Numbered from the stretch's first letter, positions 39,277 to 47,431 are shown. The stretch is 64,000 nt of DNA from an uncultured Bacteroidales bacterium (GCA_910586395.1 CAJUFX010000002.1:215598-279597); one strand, 5' to 3'. Made by a program: numbers and translations. The notes: generated by a model not told the origin, from the letters alone.

Positions 39277-40134
39277 TTAGAGTTTAGACAATAATTCCGT
39301 GCCGGTCATTATGTCCATTTTGGAGAATGCGAATAGCTTTTTGCCGAGGTCTTTCAGCGAATGTCCAATATGATAAACCTCCTCATCAATTATCAGAAAA
39401 CGGTCGTGAGCCTTATTGTAAGCGTGTAGAGTCACGCCCGAATACTGGGCGTTGTGTCGGGCGACATCCTGACGGAGTTGTTGTGAAATCTTACCATCGT
39501 AAATATCTATAGTCACACCCGGTCTCCGTTTTGAAAGCTGCACCAGTACAGAATCGTCTATATAACTGTCAATGATTACTATTCTGCGTTTAGCCCTACG
39601 TATCAAACCGGCCACGAAGGCGTATGCGTCAAAGATCTGACCATCAAAGAAAATGCCCTCTTTTGGAGGCAGAGATGTCCTAACAAAAAAATCCACATCC
39701 TTACGCAGATTATTCAATTTTCGGTCATGTTCAGAAAGACGTCGGTCCATTCTGTCTTCTATTTGTACAAGTCTTTGATTTATTGAATATCCTCGCAAGA
39801 GATATTCCTTCAGCACCTTGTTTGCCCATTGGCGGAACTGGATACCTTGCTTGGATTTAACACGATAGCCAACAGATGTAACCATTTCAAGATTATAGTG
39901 TTCTACCTGATATGTTTTGCCGTCAGATGCAGTTATCGCAAAATTTGCGACAACTGAAACGCCATCCAATTCTTCATGCAGAGCGTTATGGATATGTTTG
40001 CCGATAGTCTTGACATCTCTGCCCAATAATTGCGCTATCTGATTACGATTCAGCCAAACGGTCTCATCCTCTACTCTGACTTCTATTGCAAGGGTTTCAT
40101 CAGGCTGATATACTATTATTTCGTTGGATTTCAT
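39277..40134 (-). CDS. RhuM-family DNA-binding-like protein with C-terminal ORF6/PLD-like region
   Basis: This 285-residue protein (ATG at 40134; a TTG lies seven codons upstream) has an N-terminal RhuM/Fic-associated domain: E-T-V-W-L-N-R-N-Q-I-A-Q-L-L-G-R-D-V-K-T-I-G-K-H-I with a helix-turn-helix look, then V-E-H-Y-N-L-E-M-V-T-S-V-G-Y-R-V and F-R-Q-W-A. The second half has I-V-I-I-D-S-Y-I-D-D and H-D-R-F-L-I-I-D, resembling the phospholipase-D-like half-motif H-x-x-x-x-I/L-I-D. Such proteins occur in pathogenicity and defence islands without settled function. It is AT-rich, oriented against mtn, and flanked by mtn 3'-end copies A and B. Confidence 0.75.
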   Translation of the reverse strand: MKSNEIIVYQPDETLAIEVRVEDETVWLNRNQIAQLLGRDVKTIGKHIHNALHEELDGVSVVANFAITASDGKTYQVEHYNLEMVTSVGYRVKSKQGIQFRQWANKVLKEYLLRGYSINQRLVQIEDRMDRRLSEHDRKLNNLRKDVDFFVRTSLPPKEGIFFDGQIFDAYAFVAGLIRRAKRRIVIIDSYIDDSVLVQLSKRRPGVTIDIYDGKISQQLRQDVARHNAQYSGVTLHAYNKAHDRFLIIDEEVYHIGHSLKDLGKKLFAFSKMDIMTGTELLSKL

Positions 40135-40203
40135 ATATTTTATGGGCAAATTCAATAATAATCTTTTGTTTCCTCAAATGGAATCTTTGTAGCCTTGTGC
40201 CGT

Positions 40204-40238
40204 CAAAGTTAGGCAACCCGCTACAGGATCGCCTAAAG
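40204..40238 (-). promoter_or_regulatory. Promoter of the RhuM-like gene
   Basis: On the minus strand TAACTTTG (40204-40211) lies about 22 nt from CTTTAG (40233-40238, a near-TTTG). The -33 half lies inside repeat copy B; the -7 half lies just outside. Confidence 0.5.
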
Positions 40239-40397
40239 ATTTTCCTTAAAAATACTTAGAAATAGCCGTATCGTCAGCGATACGCCGGCCGCCACGGCCG
40301 ATGCCGACGCCCATTTCGCGCAGTACAACGGTTTCTGGCGGACCGCGCCGGCGCGGTCCGCCGCCTTCCTGACACGGTTGCTCGGCCGGTTGCTGTA
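40219..40397 (+). repeat. mtn 3'-end repeat, copy B with added AT-rich flank
   Basis: 179 bp, identical to 41464-41642. The right 133 bp match mtn codons up to the stop and still read in frame (R-I-V-S-D-T-P-A-A-T-A-D-A-D). The left 46 bp are AT-rich and absent from mtn proper. Confidence 0.85.
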
Positions 40398-40458
40398 GGG
40401 GTTTGCCATCTCATTTCATGGCGGTATCATGAAGAGTTGGTAGTTGGTGGCGGTTGGT

Positions 40459-40490
40459 AAAAAAAGAGGCGCTCCAATCGGAACGCCTCT
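40459..40490 (-). terminator. Terminator of the DUF3825-like gene
   Basis: AGAGGCG (40465-40471) pairs with CGCCTCT (40484-40490), extended by TCC/GGA inside. On the minus strand it is followed by seven T. It lies about 150 nt after the gene's stop. Confidence 0.65.
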
Positions 40491-40643
40491 CTATCATCAA
40501 GTTTTAAACTTGTCTTTTAAATGTATTTTCTTCTAAATGTATCGTCCCCGCTGGGAAAAAGGAAAATATATGTTCTGTCTTAACGGTATAACCATATAAT
40601 TTACGGCACAAAGGTAATTCAAATATTGAAACTCTCCAAATTC

Positions 40644-41387
40644 TCATACTTTCAGCCATTCGTCATCGGGTTTTGCTATTAACCGGGCGTTATTTATAGC
40701 CATATCCAATGTCAGGCAAGTTGAAGCCCGATAAACGCCGTTGGCCTTTTCAATAACCAATGCTAAATCGGCCGATGCCTTAGAGGTCAGACATAAAGGG
40801 AGTAATAATTGTAAGCGTCCGTCATAATATTGAGGAACTGCGGTTTTGTAATTCCTTCTAATTCTCCGTATAGCATCGTTTATGGTACCTTGAAGAAGTA
40901 CACTCAATTGGTATTTGTCCATGGATTGCAAGTTGGTGGGAAATCTTGTGAGATTGTCATCAATAATATGATTGACATTAAGGCGTAATTCCAATTTGGT
41001 ATCATATATTAAGTCAGCTGAATTTTCGAAATAATTTGCATTGTCAGGCAAGGTATTGAATTTCATTAAGTCTCTGTCGCTGGCCTTTCTCCATCCCAAG
41101 AAAAACCATTCAATGCTGCCAGGTCTTTTATTTTTTTGGCATAAAGCGAAAATTTCCTCTTGATAATCGGTAACTAAACCTGTATTGAATACAGAATAGC
41201 CATTCTGTTCTAGAATTTTGTTTTCGGCATGTAGTTTAATAAATGTATGTTTGATGTAATTTTCCAGAATGGGATTTTTTCCAATAGGATTTTTTTTGTA
41301 ATCCCAGTCTTCCTGCATGGCTATGGATTTCAACTCGTCTATGGAAGCATGAAAATTCGTAAACCATGAATATTCAAATAATTGCAT
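40644..41387 (-). CDS. DUF3825-like protein in a cassette
   Basis: This 247-residue protein resembles the DUF3825 family by recall: F-F-L-G-W-R-K-A-S-D-R-D-L, then L-E-L-R-L-N-V-N-H-I-I-D-D-N, R-F-P, and a C-terminal V-P-Q-Y-Y-D-G-R-L-Q-L-L-L-P-L segment. No catalytic motif is evident and no signal peptide or membrane helix is seen, so it is cytoplasmic. The family's function is unknown; members often sit in stress or defence neighbourhoods. It is AT-rich, points toward mtn like the RhuM-like gene, and lies between mtn 3'-end copies B and C. Confidence 0.65.
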   Translation of the reverse strand: MQLFEYSWFTNFHASIDELKSIAMQEDWDYKKNPIGKNPILENYIKHTFIKLHAENKILEQNGYSVFNTGLVTDYQEEIFALCQKNKRPGSIEWFFLGWRKASDRDLMKFNTLPDNANYFENSADLIYDTKLELRLNVNHIIDDNLTRFPTNLQSMDKYQLSVLLQGTINDAIRRIRRNYKTAVPQYYDGRLQLLLPLCLTSKASADLALVIEKANGVYRASTCLTLDMAINNARLIAKPDDEWLKV

Positions 41388-41449
41388 TTTTATTAAATTT
41401 ATTAGTGGTATGATTTTAGTTGTTTTTGGCTTGCGAGCCTTAGTGTTTG

Positions 41450-41483
41450 CAAAGATAAAGGTTCGCTACAGGATCGCCTAAAG
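41450..41483 (-). promoter_or_regulatory. Promoter of the DUF3825-like gene
   Basis: On the minus strand TATCTTTG (41450-41457) is an exact -7 box, with CTTTAG (41478-41483) about 21 nt upstream inside repeat copy C. The geometry equals that of the RhuM-like gene's promoter at copy B. Confidence 0.55.
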
Positions 41484-41642
41484 ATTTTCCTTAAAAATAC
41501 TTAGAAATAGCCGTATCGTCAGCGATACGCCGGCCGCCACGGCCGATGCCGACGCCCATTTCGCGCAGTACAACGGTTTCTGGCGGACCGCGCCGGCGCG
41601 GTCCGCCGCCTTCCTGACACGGTTGCTCGGCCGGTTGCTGTA
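41464..41642 (+). repeat. mtn 3'-end repeat, copy C with added AT-rich flank
   Basis: 179 bp identical to copy B, spaced 1245 bp from it. The final stop codon here is TAA instead of TAG. Confidence 0.85.
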
Positions 41643-41839
41643 ACATCGGATGGTCTATACGGCTGTTCTCCGGGCGGATGATACCGTCCGGTCGCTTGTT
41701 TATTACTCTCTGTGCTTGTTAAATTATATAAAACGTTCACAAGTTATTAATATAATCTGTGATGTTTTGTTAAAAAAGGATTATCCAATGTTTGACGGAT
41801 GATAGGAAAATTTAGGCCTTGAAATGGCGAAACGTGTGA

Positions 41840-41850
41840 ATATATATATA
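41840..41850 (+). repeat. TA-dinucleotide tract (11 nt) upstream of a T9SS-tailed protein gene
   Basis: The tract lies 79 nt before the start at 41930 and is followed by TACTTTAG, one mismatch from TAnnTTTG. No well-spaced -33 box is evident, so a promoter role is uncertain. The rest of 41643-41929 shows no gene. Confidence 0.5.
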
Positions 41851-41929
41851 ATACTTTAGTGGCCGAAATCGAAACGATGGATTGTCGCGGCGATTTTAAA
41901 CTTTATTTATAAACTAAAATCACACGATT

Positions 41930-44005
41930 ATGAAAAGATTAACATTCGCTCTATTGAGCTGGGTGATGCTGTTCTGCTTCGCTATGGGAACGGCATGGGC
42001 ACAAGACAAGCCGACCGCACCGACGTTCGATCCGGCCGCCGGTGCAGTGCCCTCGGGTACCGTTGTACATTTGACGAACGGGTATGAGTCGGAAGCAACA
42101 CCGAAGCCGATATATTTCAATTATAAGGCGGATCCCTCTAATTTTACGAATATCAAAACAAAAACCGAGTTGGATAAAGCATCTACGGGTAGCGCTTTGT
42201 TCAGAAAGGTTAATCTGTATGATCCGGCGACGGGCATCGAAATCATCACGGCCAAAAACGTATTTGCGGCCACGGCGGATATCGATGCAGCGGGTAATGT
42301 CACGTGGTCCGATATCGTGACGGCCGCATACACGATCGCGGTCGTTGATCCGGTCGCGCCTGTGTTCAGTCCGGATGGAGGCGAAGTGGGAGACGATAAC
42401 AATACGGTGACGTTGACGATGTCGAAGGCCGATGAAGCGGCGTATTGTGATATCTATTATGTGGTCAATGGTACCGGCCATGAATTTAATGTGAGCAGTG
42501 CTTCCGGACTGCCTTTTAACGAACCCGGTCAGGAAGGCGTGTTGATATTGTATCAGGATCCCATTAAAATTACGAAAAATCAGACCATCCATGCGGCAGT
42601 CGTCCGTACGGAAGAAGAGGATGAGTATATGAATGCGCCGCTCGTTTGGTCGGAGGTTGTGAAGAAAGAGTTTACGTTCACGGGTACGCCGGTGGCGGAG
42701 AAGCCGACCCAACCGGTCATCAGCCCGGCGAATGACGCTCGTGTAAAGATAGGCCAAATGGTAACGATTCGTTGCGAGACCGAAGGCGTGACCATCCGCT
42801 ATACGACCAACGGCGAAGATCCTACGGCCGAAAGTACCGTATATACGGAACCTTTCGCGCTGACCGAAGATATGTTGATTGAGCAAAAGATATTGGGTCG
42901 GGATGACGCGGTAGTTGGTGTAGTCTATGCCTTGAAAATCAATGCTGTGGCCTTCAAGGATGGGGTGATGTCGAATATTGCCGGGGTAGGCTTGAACGTT
43001 TCCCCGAATAACCCGGTGTTCACGCCTGATGGCAGCGAGGAAGTGGACGCCAATTCGACCATGACGATTACCTGCGTGCCTTCCCAAGCCAAAATTTACT
43101 ATACGTTGGATGGCACTACGCCCGATGATGAGGGTAGCAACGCCATGCTTTATACGGGTCCCATCAAGCTTACCGAAACCGGAACCACCGTCAAGGCCCG
43201 TGCGATTTTGGGGCAGTACGCAGGAAGTGTAACTGCCGCTACGTTTACCTTCAAGGAAGGCACGGTTCCTGAGATTGCGGCTCCGGCGTTTAGTGTGGCC
43301 GCGGGCGAAGTGGAAAAAGGCACGGAAGTGACGATTACCTGCGCGACCACCGGTGTGTATATCATGTACACCTTGGATGGCAGCACGCCGACGCTCGCGA
43401 GTTCTGTATATCAAAAGCCTATTGTTATCGAAAAATCTCTGACGCTGAAGGCCGCAGCCTTTTTCCAAGGCAAATCGTCGGCCGTGACCGAAGCGGCCTA
43501 TACGGTCAAGGAGGCAACCGGAACGGTGGCGGTTCCGACCTTCGATCCGGTTGCGGGCGAAGTGGAAAAAGACACGAAAGTGACGATCGCCTGCGCGACC
43601 GAAGGCGCGAAGATTTACTATACGGTGGACGGCAGTGAACCGACGGCTGAAAGCGCCGAGTATAAGGAAGCGGTGGTGATTGACAAAGATCTGACGCTGA
43701 AAGCGATCGCGATAAAGGGCGACGCCAAGTCCGCGGTGGCCGAAGCGGCCTACACGGTCAAGGTAGCCAACGAGGAGGTCGAACTGGCGGGCGTGAACGT
43801 CTATCCGAATCCGAACGGCGGCGCGTTCAGCCTGGATTTGCCGGTTCCGGCGACGGTGGAAGTGTTTGCGTCGAACGGCGTGTTGCGCGAACGCATAAAT
43901 GCGGGTGCGGGCGTGTTGAGCCTGAGCCTCGACCGCAGCGGCATCTACTTCCTCCGCATCACGGGCGAAGGCCGCACGACGGTCAAACGCATCGTCGTAC
44001 GCTAA
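41930..44005 (+). CDS. Exported protein with chitobiase-C-terminal-like repeats and T9SS domain
   Basis: This 691-residue protein has a signal peptide (cleavage near W-A-Q). It carries at least four repeats of the CHB_HEX_C type, with Y-T-x-D/N-G-x-x-P-T (for example I-R-Y-T-T-N-G-E-D-P-T, I-Y-Y-T-L-D-G-T-T-P, I-M-Y-T-L-D-G-S-T-P, I-Y-Y-T-V-D-G-S-E-P) each followed by L-K-A-x-A. These are small immunoglobulin-like domains in secreted Bacteroidetes proteins. The tail (V-Y-P-N-P-N-G-G-A-F, then G-I-Y-F-L-R-I, ending V-K-R-I-V-V-R) is a textbook T9SS type-A sorting domain. No catalytic domain is seen, so an adhesive or structural role is likely. Confidence 0.82.
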   Translation: MKRLTFALLSWVMLFCFAMGTAWAQDKPTAPTFDPAAGAVPSGTVVHLTNGYESEATPKPIYFNYKADPSNFTNIKTKTELDKASTGSALFRKVNLYDPATGIEIITAKNVFAATADIDAAGNVTWSDIVTAAYTIAVVDPVAPVFSPDGGEVGDDNNTVTLTMSKADEAAYCDIYYVVNGTGHEFNVSSASGLPFNEPGQEGVLILYQDPIKITKNQTIHAAVVRTEEEDEYMNAPLVWSEVVKKEFTFTGTPVAEKPTQPVISPANDARVKIGQMVTIRCETEGVTIRYTTNGEDPTAESTVYTEPFALTEDMLIEQKILGRDDAVVGVVYALKINAVAFKDGVMSNIAGVGLNVSPNNPVFTPDGSEEVDANSTMTITCVPSQAKIYYTLDGTTPDDEGSNAMLYTGPIKLTETGTTVKARAILGQYAGSVTAATFTFKEGTVPEIAAPAFSVAAGEVEKGTEVTITCATTGVYIMYTLDGSTPTLASSVYQKPIVIEKSLTLKAAAFFQGKSSAVTEAAYTVKEATGTVAVPTFDPVAGEVEKDTKVTIACATEGAKIYYTVDGSEPTAESAEYKEAVVIDKDLTLKAIAIKGDAKSAVAEAAYTVKVANEEVELAGVNVYPNPNGGAFSLDLPVPATVEVFASNGVLRERINAGAGVLSLSLDRSGIYFLRITGEGRTTVKRIVVR

Positions 44006-44040
44006 CGGAACAGACAGAAGGCATCGCTTCCCTATGAAAA

Positions 44041-44076
44041 GAAAAGGCTCGGAATCATTTCCGAGCCTTTTCTTTT
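44041..44076 (+). terminator. Rho-independent terminator
   Basis: A perfect 14-bp stem (GAAAAGGCTCGGAA at 44041-44054, TTCCGAGCCTTTTC at 44059-44072) with a 4-nt loop, followed by TTTT. It lies 35 nt after the stop at 44005. Because the arms are A/T-flanked on both sides it could serve the convergent minus-strand gene too. Confidence 0.88.
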
Positions 44077-44120
44077 GGTTTGCCTGCATCCGGCATAGAT
44101 AGCGTGGGTGGATTGACGGT

Positions 44121-45449
44121 TTAATGTTGTAACGTCAAGCCGATTTTCCGGAAGTGGGGAACCGTTCCGCCACCGATTTTATTTTTACGTTCCAAGGCTT
44201 TTAAACGCGGTATGATGGTGGCGGAAGAGACATAACCGGCTTTATCCGCTTCACCTGCTTCGGCAGGTGTGGTAAAGCGGAGTTCCGTCACGTCACCCCA
44301 TTCCCCGTTGATGTTTTTGGCCGCTGCAATGGCCACGGCTTCCACGGCCGGGTCGATCTGAAAGTCCGTTTCCATTTCTTCATAGAAGAACCAATAGGCT
44401 GTGGGCATGGGCGGATCGCTCCTTAACTCGCTCCAAAGCGTCTCTTTGTCAACCGTATCGTAGATGGAAGCTTTGTAAACGCCCATCCGATAGCAACTCG
44501 TTTGGTCGTTGGGCGTGAATTTGATGAATTGGCTCGGTTTCATTTCCGGTTCTTCTCCCGAACCCCAATCCGTGAGTTTGTATTCGCCGAGTGTGATGGC
44601 AACCGAGGCTTTTCCCGGGCCGCCGAGTTCCAGCGTGGATACTTCGAATACCTGGTAGGGTGCCAGATTGCCGTTCTCATCCGAGCAGACGATAAAGATC
44701 TCGTGCAGTGTATTGGGAGCCATGTCGGTCCATTCCACCTCGTCAATACCGCTTCTTTCCGTTCCCCACATTTTGATCATCTGGCTGAAGTTGGTAAAGC
44801 CGAACATGGGACCGAACTGCTCGTATTGCTGTTGCATCGTGCCTTTTTCGCCGGCGACACAATAGTATTTGTCCACGTGTTCGTTGGGCGAAACAGCGAT
44901 TTTGAAAGTCTTGAGTGTCCGTTCCAGAATCTCTACGGTTACTTCCGGATTGCCGATGATTTCAGGTGCGGGTGTCGAGAATTCGGCTTTGCAGACACCG
45001 TCTTCAATACCGTACAGGTCGATGCCGACGGTATATACGACGTATTTGCTGTCGGCGTTGAGTTGTATGCCCGAAAGAATGCCTTCCGTAAAATCTTCGT
45101 AATAAGTCGGAGATTCGATGCTGTTCAGATGAGCGATGATTTGCTGGTCATTCGTAATCTGTCCGGCGATAGTAGCCGGTACAACATTTATTTTAAATCC
45201 TTTGCAGGATTCCGTACGGGTTACGGAAAGTTTCAACGAGTCGCAGGTGGCCTCGAGGATTTCGATTTCGGCTTTGACGTCGCCGGCCACATGAGCGAAA
45301 GTAAGGCTGTCCACACGGTCTATGACATGACCGGAATAACCGGCGGCGTTGTGGATGAGCATGCGGTTGGGTGTCTCCGCTTTCTGTTGTGCGGATACGG
45401 GTATGGCGAAAGCCAGACAGGCGATAAGGGCTAATAGAGTCTTTTTCAT
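44121..45449 (-). CDS. Exported protein of unknown function
   Basis: This 442-residue protein has a clear signal peptide (cleavage after V-S-A, before Q-Q-K). The body shows two or three repeated beta units of about 100 residues with similar openings (A-E-I-E-I-L-E-A-T-C-D-S-L-K-L-S-V; V-T-V-E-I-L-E-R-T-L-K-T-F-K-I-A-V), probably fibronectin-like folds. No T9SS tail is evident. The end (G-G-G-T-V-P-H-F-R-K-I-G-L) is basic and unusual. The start overlaps the preceding gene's end by 4 nt, so the two are translated together. I do not recognise a named family. Confidence 0.6.
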   Translation of the reverse strand: MKKTLLALIACLAFAIPVSAQQKAETPNRMLIHNAAGYSGHVIDRVDSLTFAHVAGDVKAEIEILEATCDSLKLSVTRTESCKGFKINVVPATIAGQITNDQQIIAHLNSIESPTYYEDFTEGILSGIQLNADSKYVVYTVGIDLYGIEDGVCKAEFSTPAPEIIGNPEVTVEILERTLKTFKIAVSPNEHVDKYYCVAGEKGTMQQQYEQFGPMFGFTNFSQMIKMWGTERSGIDEVEWTDMAPNTLHEIFIVCSDENGNLAPYQVFEVSTLELGGPGKASVAITLGEYKLTDWGSGEEPEMKPSQFIKFTPNDQTSCYRMGVYKASIYDTVDKETLWSELRSDPPMPTAYWFFYEEMETDFQIDPAVEAVAIAAAKNINGEWGDVTELRFTTPAEAGEADKAGYVSSATIIPRLKALERKNKIGGGTVPHFRKIGLTLQH

Positions 45450-45958
45450 TTTTTGATGAATTTAATGGTTTTTGAATGGATGGTTACGAAATAGAGGCCG
45501 GGCTTGAGTCCGCTCACGTCCAGATCTTCACCTTGCCAGATGGTGGAGAAGACGGTTGTACCGGTCATGGCGGCGATTTTCAGTACCGTCCGGCTGCCGT
45601 CGTGGCCGTTTATGCGCAAGAGTCCGCCCACGGGATTGCAGGCGAGGCGCAGGCGGGCGGCGTCATAGAGCCGTTCGTTGGCCGATGAATCGTTTCCGCC
45701 CGGCCCTGTAACCGTATCGTTGCTGAACGATATGGACCGCACGTCGGTATAGTCGAAGCCTATCGGTTTCTCATCCGGAGACGGGACTATTTTGAAGTCT
45801 TTCTCCGAAAACGTCACCTTGGTTTCGACCGTGAGGTTGATTTGATGTGCCGGAGTTCCCGCGTCCGCGGGTTTCACCACCAGCACTTTCGCTTGGGTCA
45901 GTCCGCCACCCGCAAGGGTCAGCAGGCCAGCCAACGCAAGTTTTGATTTTTTCCTCAT
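45446..45958 (-). CDS. Small exported protein with T9SS-like C-terminal domain
   Basis: This 170-residue protein has a signal peptide (cleavage after T-Q-A). A beta-rich N-terminal part contains L-T-V-E-T-K-V-T-F and Y-T-D-V-R-S-I-S-F, a pattern seen in small Bacteroidetes lipoproteins and surface proteins. The last 70 residues resemble a T9SS type-A tail (L-K-P-G-L-Y-F-V-T-I-H-S-K-T-I-K-F-I-K-K). It is the first gene of a two-gene operon and is preceded by a promoter whose spacer is largely a TA tract, so its expression may switch. Function unknown. Confidence 0.65.
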   Translation of the reverse strand: MRKKSKLALAGLLTLAGGGLTQAKVLVVKPADAGTPAHQINLTVETKVTFSEKDFKIVPSPDEKPIGFDYTDVRSISFSNDTVTGPGGNDSSANERLYDAARLRLACNPVGGLLRINGHDGSRTVLKIAAMTGTTVFSTIWQGEDLDVSGLKPGLYFVTIHSKTIKFIKK

Positions 45959-46028
45959 GTTGTGATGTTTATAGGTTAATGATAGATGATTGTTTGCCCG
46001 ATTCGTTATGGATGCAGGCGGGCAATGA

Positions 46029-46059
46029 CAAAGTTAATATATATATAGTAAAAGTCAAA
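46029..46059 (-). promoter_or_regulatory. Promoter with TA tract in the spacer (possible phase-variable promoter)
   Basis: On the minus strand TTTG (46056-46059) and TAACTTTG (46029-46036) are separated by exactly 19 nt. Eleven of those spacer bases are an alternating AT tract (46037-46047). Slippage by one unit would change the spacing by 2 nt and so promoter strength. Confidence 0.7.
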
Positions 46060-46156
46060 ATTTTCCGAAAATTCGGAAAAGGCCGGAAAAGGCCGGAAAG
46101 CGGAGATGCGGGGTGTCTTTCGACACGGACTCAGAATCGGGATGTGGAATAAAACA

Positions 46157-46188
46157 GAAAGACCCGACGGTACACCGTCGGGTCTTTC
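46157..46188 (-). terminator. Terminator of the lysine-fermentation operon
   Basis: Perfect 15-nt arms (GAAAGACCCGACGGT and its complement, at 46157-46171 and 46174-46188) lie 34 nt after the osmC-like gene. On the minus strand TGTTTTATT follows. Confidence 0.85.
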
Positions 46189-46222
46189 CACGTCAAGGAG
46201 TCAAGCTCCATGTATCGCCGGG

Positions 46223-46630
46223 TTACCAAAGGAGCTCCAAGCCGATTTTCACGACCTCGTGCAACGTGTTGTGTACGGCGCACGTATGGGCCGCGCGTTC
46301 CAGCGTCAGTTTTTCCTTGTCGGAATAGCCTTTTGGCGGCATCTGGATCCGTACGCGGATTTCGGCGATGCGGCGCGGCGGCTCGCTCGTCATGATTTTC
46401 TCGATATCGGCCGTCGCCCCTTGAATGTCGATGTCGCGTTTGGCCGCGAAAATGCCCATCGTCGTCAGGATGCAGTTGCCGAGCGCGACGGCGCAAAGGT
46501 CGGTGGGCGAGAAAGAAGCGCCCTTGCCTGCATTGTCGGTGGGCGCGTCGGTAATCAGGCGCGTGCCGCTCTGCAGGTGTTCGCTTTCCACGCGCAGGTC
46601 ACCGAGGTAAACGGATTTCATTTTGGTCAT
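46223..46630 (-). CDS. OsmC-family peroxiredoxin-like protein
   Basis: This 135-residue protein has the OsmC fold with both redox cysteines: A-L-G-N-C-I-L near residue 53 and H-T-C-A-V-H-N-T-L near 116. Members reduce organic hydroperoxides in the cytoplasm; OsmC-like (YhfA-type) subgroups are less well characterised. It is the last gene of the lysine-fermentation operon, 18 nt after the acetyltransferase gene and just before the terminator. Its presence there may reflect protection of oxygen-sensitive radical enzymes, an inference only. Confidence 0.82.
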   Translation of the reverse strand: MTKMKSVYLGDLRVESEHLQSGTRLITDAPTDNAGKGASFSPTDLCAVALGNCILTTMGIFAAKRDIDIQGATADIEKIMTSEPPRRIAEIRVRIQMPPKGYSDKEKLTLERAAHTCAVHNTLHEVVKIGLELLW

Positions 46631-46648
46631 CGTGAAATGGATTTAAGG

Positions 46649-47431
46649 TTACGGCCGCGGACTATCCGCATAGACATATTCGTAAAGGCTCTGTTTTACC
46701 TGCTCGTATCGCCAAGGTAACAGCGCGTCGTCCGGAATAAGCACCTGCGGTGCCTTGCGGCCGTTCGTCGCGCGGAGGTCGGTATGCGCGGCCGCTTCCA
46801 TAAGATAAAGCGGCACGGCGTCTTTATCGGGCGCGTAGGCGGGCTGCTTGTAGTCGCACGGGAACAGTTTGAGACCCAATTGCTCGTAAAACGCGATGCG
46901 GCGTCTGGCGATTTTGTTTTCGGGCGGTTCCACTTCTATGATGACGGGCTTGGCCGCCCATCGCAGGAACTGGCTCAGGAACAAGGCACCGATGCCTTTC
47001 CCGCGCAAATCCTCATGAATGGCGAAATGACCGCCGTAGATAAAGTCTTCGAGTTCCCAATAGATGAAGAAGCCGGCCCGTTCGCCCTCGTAGGTAATCA
47101 AGCCCACGCAGACTTCGGGTTGTCCCATTTCTTCTATGAGCTGATCCCGGCTGCGCCTTTCGGCCGGCGGGAACGCCTCCTGATAGACGTCGTAAAGAAA
47201 ATCGAAATCGGGATCGTGTTCCGATAAGACCGGCCGGTAGCCGATGCCTTCCTCCAGTTCGGGCGCATGCAAAGCCGCCGGTACGACGGGATGCGGTATC
47301 GGCGCATGCGTTTCTTCCGGATGATGAGAGGCGGCCTGAGCCGCCGCGGGTTGCGGAGGAACTTCGCTCAAGCCGTCCTCGCGCATGCCGGCCTCGTGGC
47401 CGGCGTTTTTACTGTCGCTGTCCATAGTCAT
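46649..47431 (-). CDS. GNAT-family N-acetyltransferase in the lysine operon
   Basis: This 260-residue protein (ATG at 47431) has a GNAT core after residue 65: F-A-I-H-E-D-L-R-G-K-G-I-G-A-L-F-L is the acetyl-CoA pyrophosphate-binding motif (R-G-K-G-I-G), followed by E-V-E-P-P-E and R-R-R-I-A-F-Y-E-Q-L-G-L. The first 60 residues are a Pro/Ala/His-rich unstructured extension. The start lies 12 nt after atoA, so it is in the operon. The substrate is unknown; acetylation of lysine or a pathway amine is conceivable. Confidence 0.78.
   Translation of the reverse strand: MTMDSDSKNAGHEAGMREDGLSEVPPQPAAAQAASHHPEETHAPIPHPVVPAALHAPELEEGIGYRPVLSEHDPDFDFLYDVYQEAFPPAERRSRDQLIEEMGQPEVCVGLITYEGERAGFFIYWELEDFIYGGHFAIHEDLRGKGIGALFLSQFLRWAAKPVIIEVEPPENKIARRRIAFYEQLGLKLFPCDYKQPAYAPDKDAVPLYLMEAAAHTDLRATNGRKAPQVLIPDDALLPWRYEQVKQSLYEYVYADSPRP

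Larger units (their letters stand above)
40135..40643. other. Cassette junction region between the RhuM-like and DUF3825-like genes
   Basis: This 509-nt stretch has no gene. In order it holds the leftward promoter of the RhuM-like gene, mtn 3'-end copy B (40219-40397), a GC-rich terminator for the DUF3825-like gene, and about 150 nt of AT-rich sequence. Confidence 0.6.

Noticed and set aside
39065-41642. Integrated phage or transposon at mtn
   Set aside because: No integrase, transposase or terminal inverted repeats were found. The repeats are gene-end duplicates, so a cassette-like process is favoured.
41951-44089. Minus-strand open frame of over 700 codons opposite the CHB_HEX-like gene
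   Set aside because: Its translation is rich in Arg, His and Ile without recognisable domains, whereas the plus frame has signal peptide, repeats and T9SS tail. It is an antisense shadow of GC-rich codon use.
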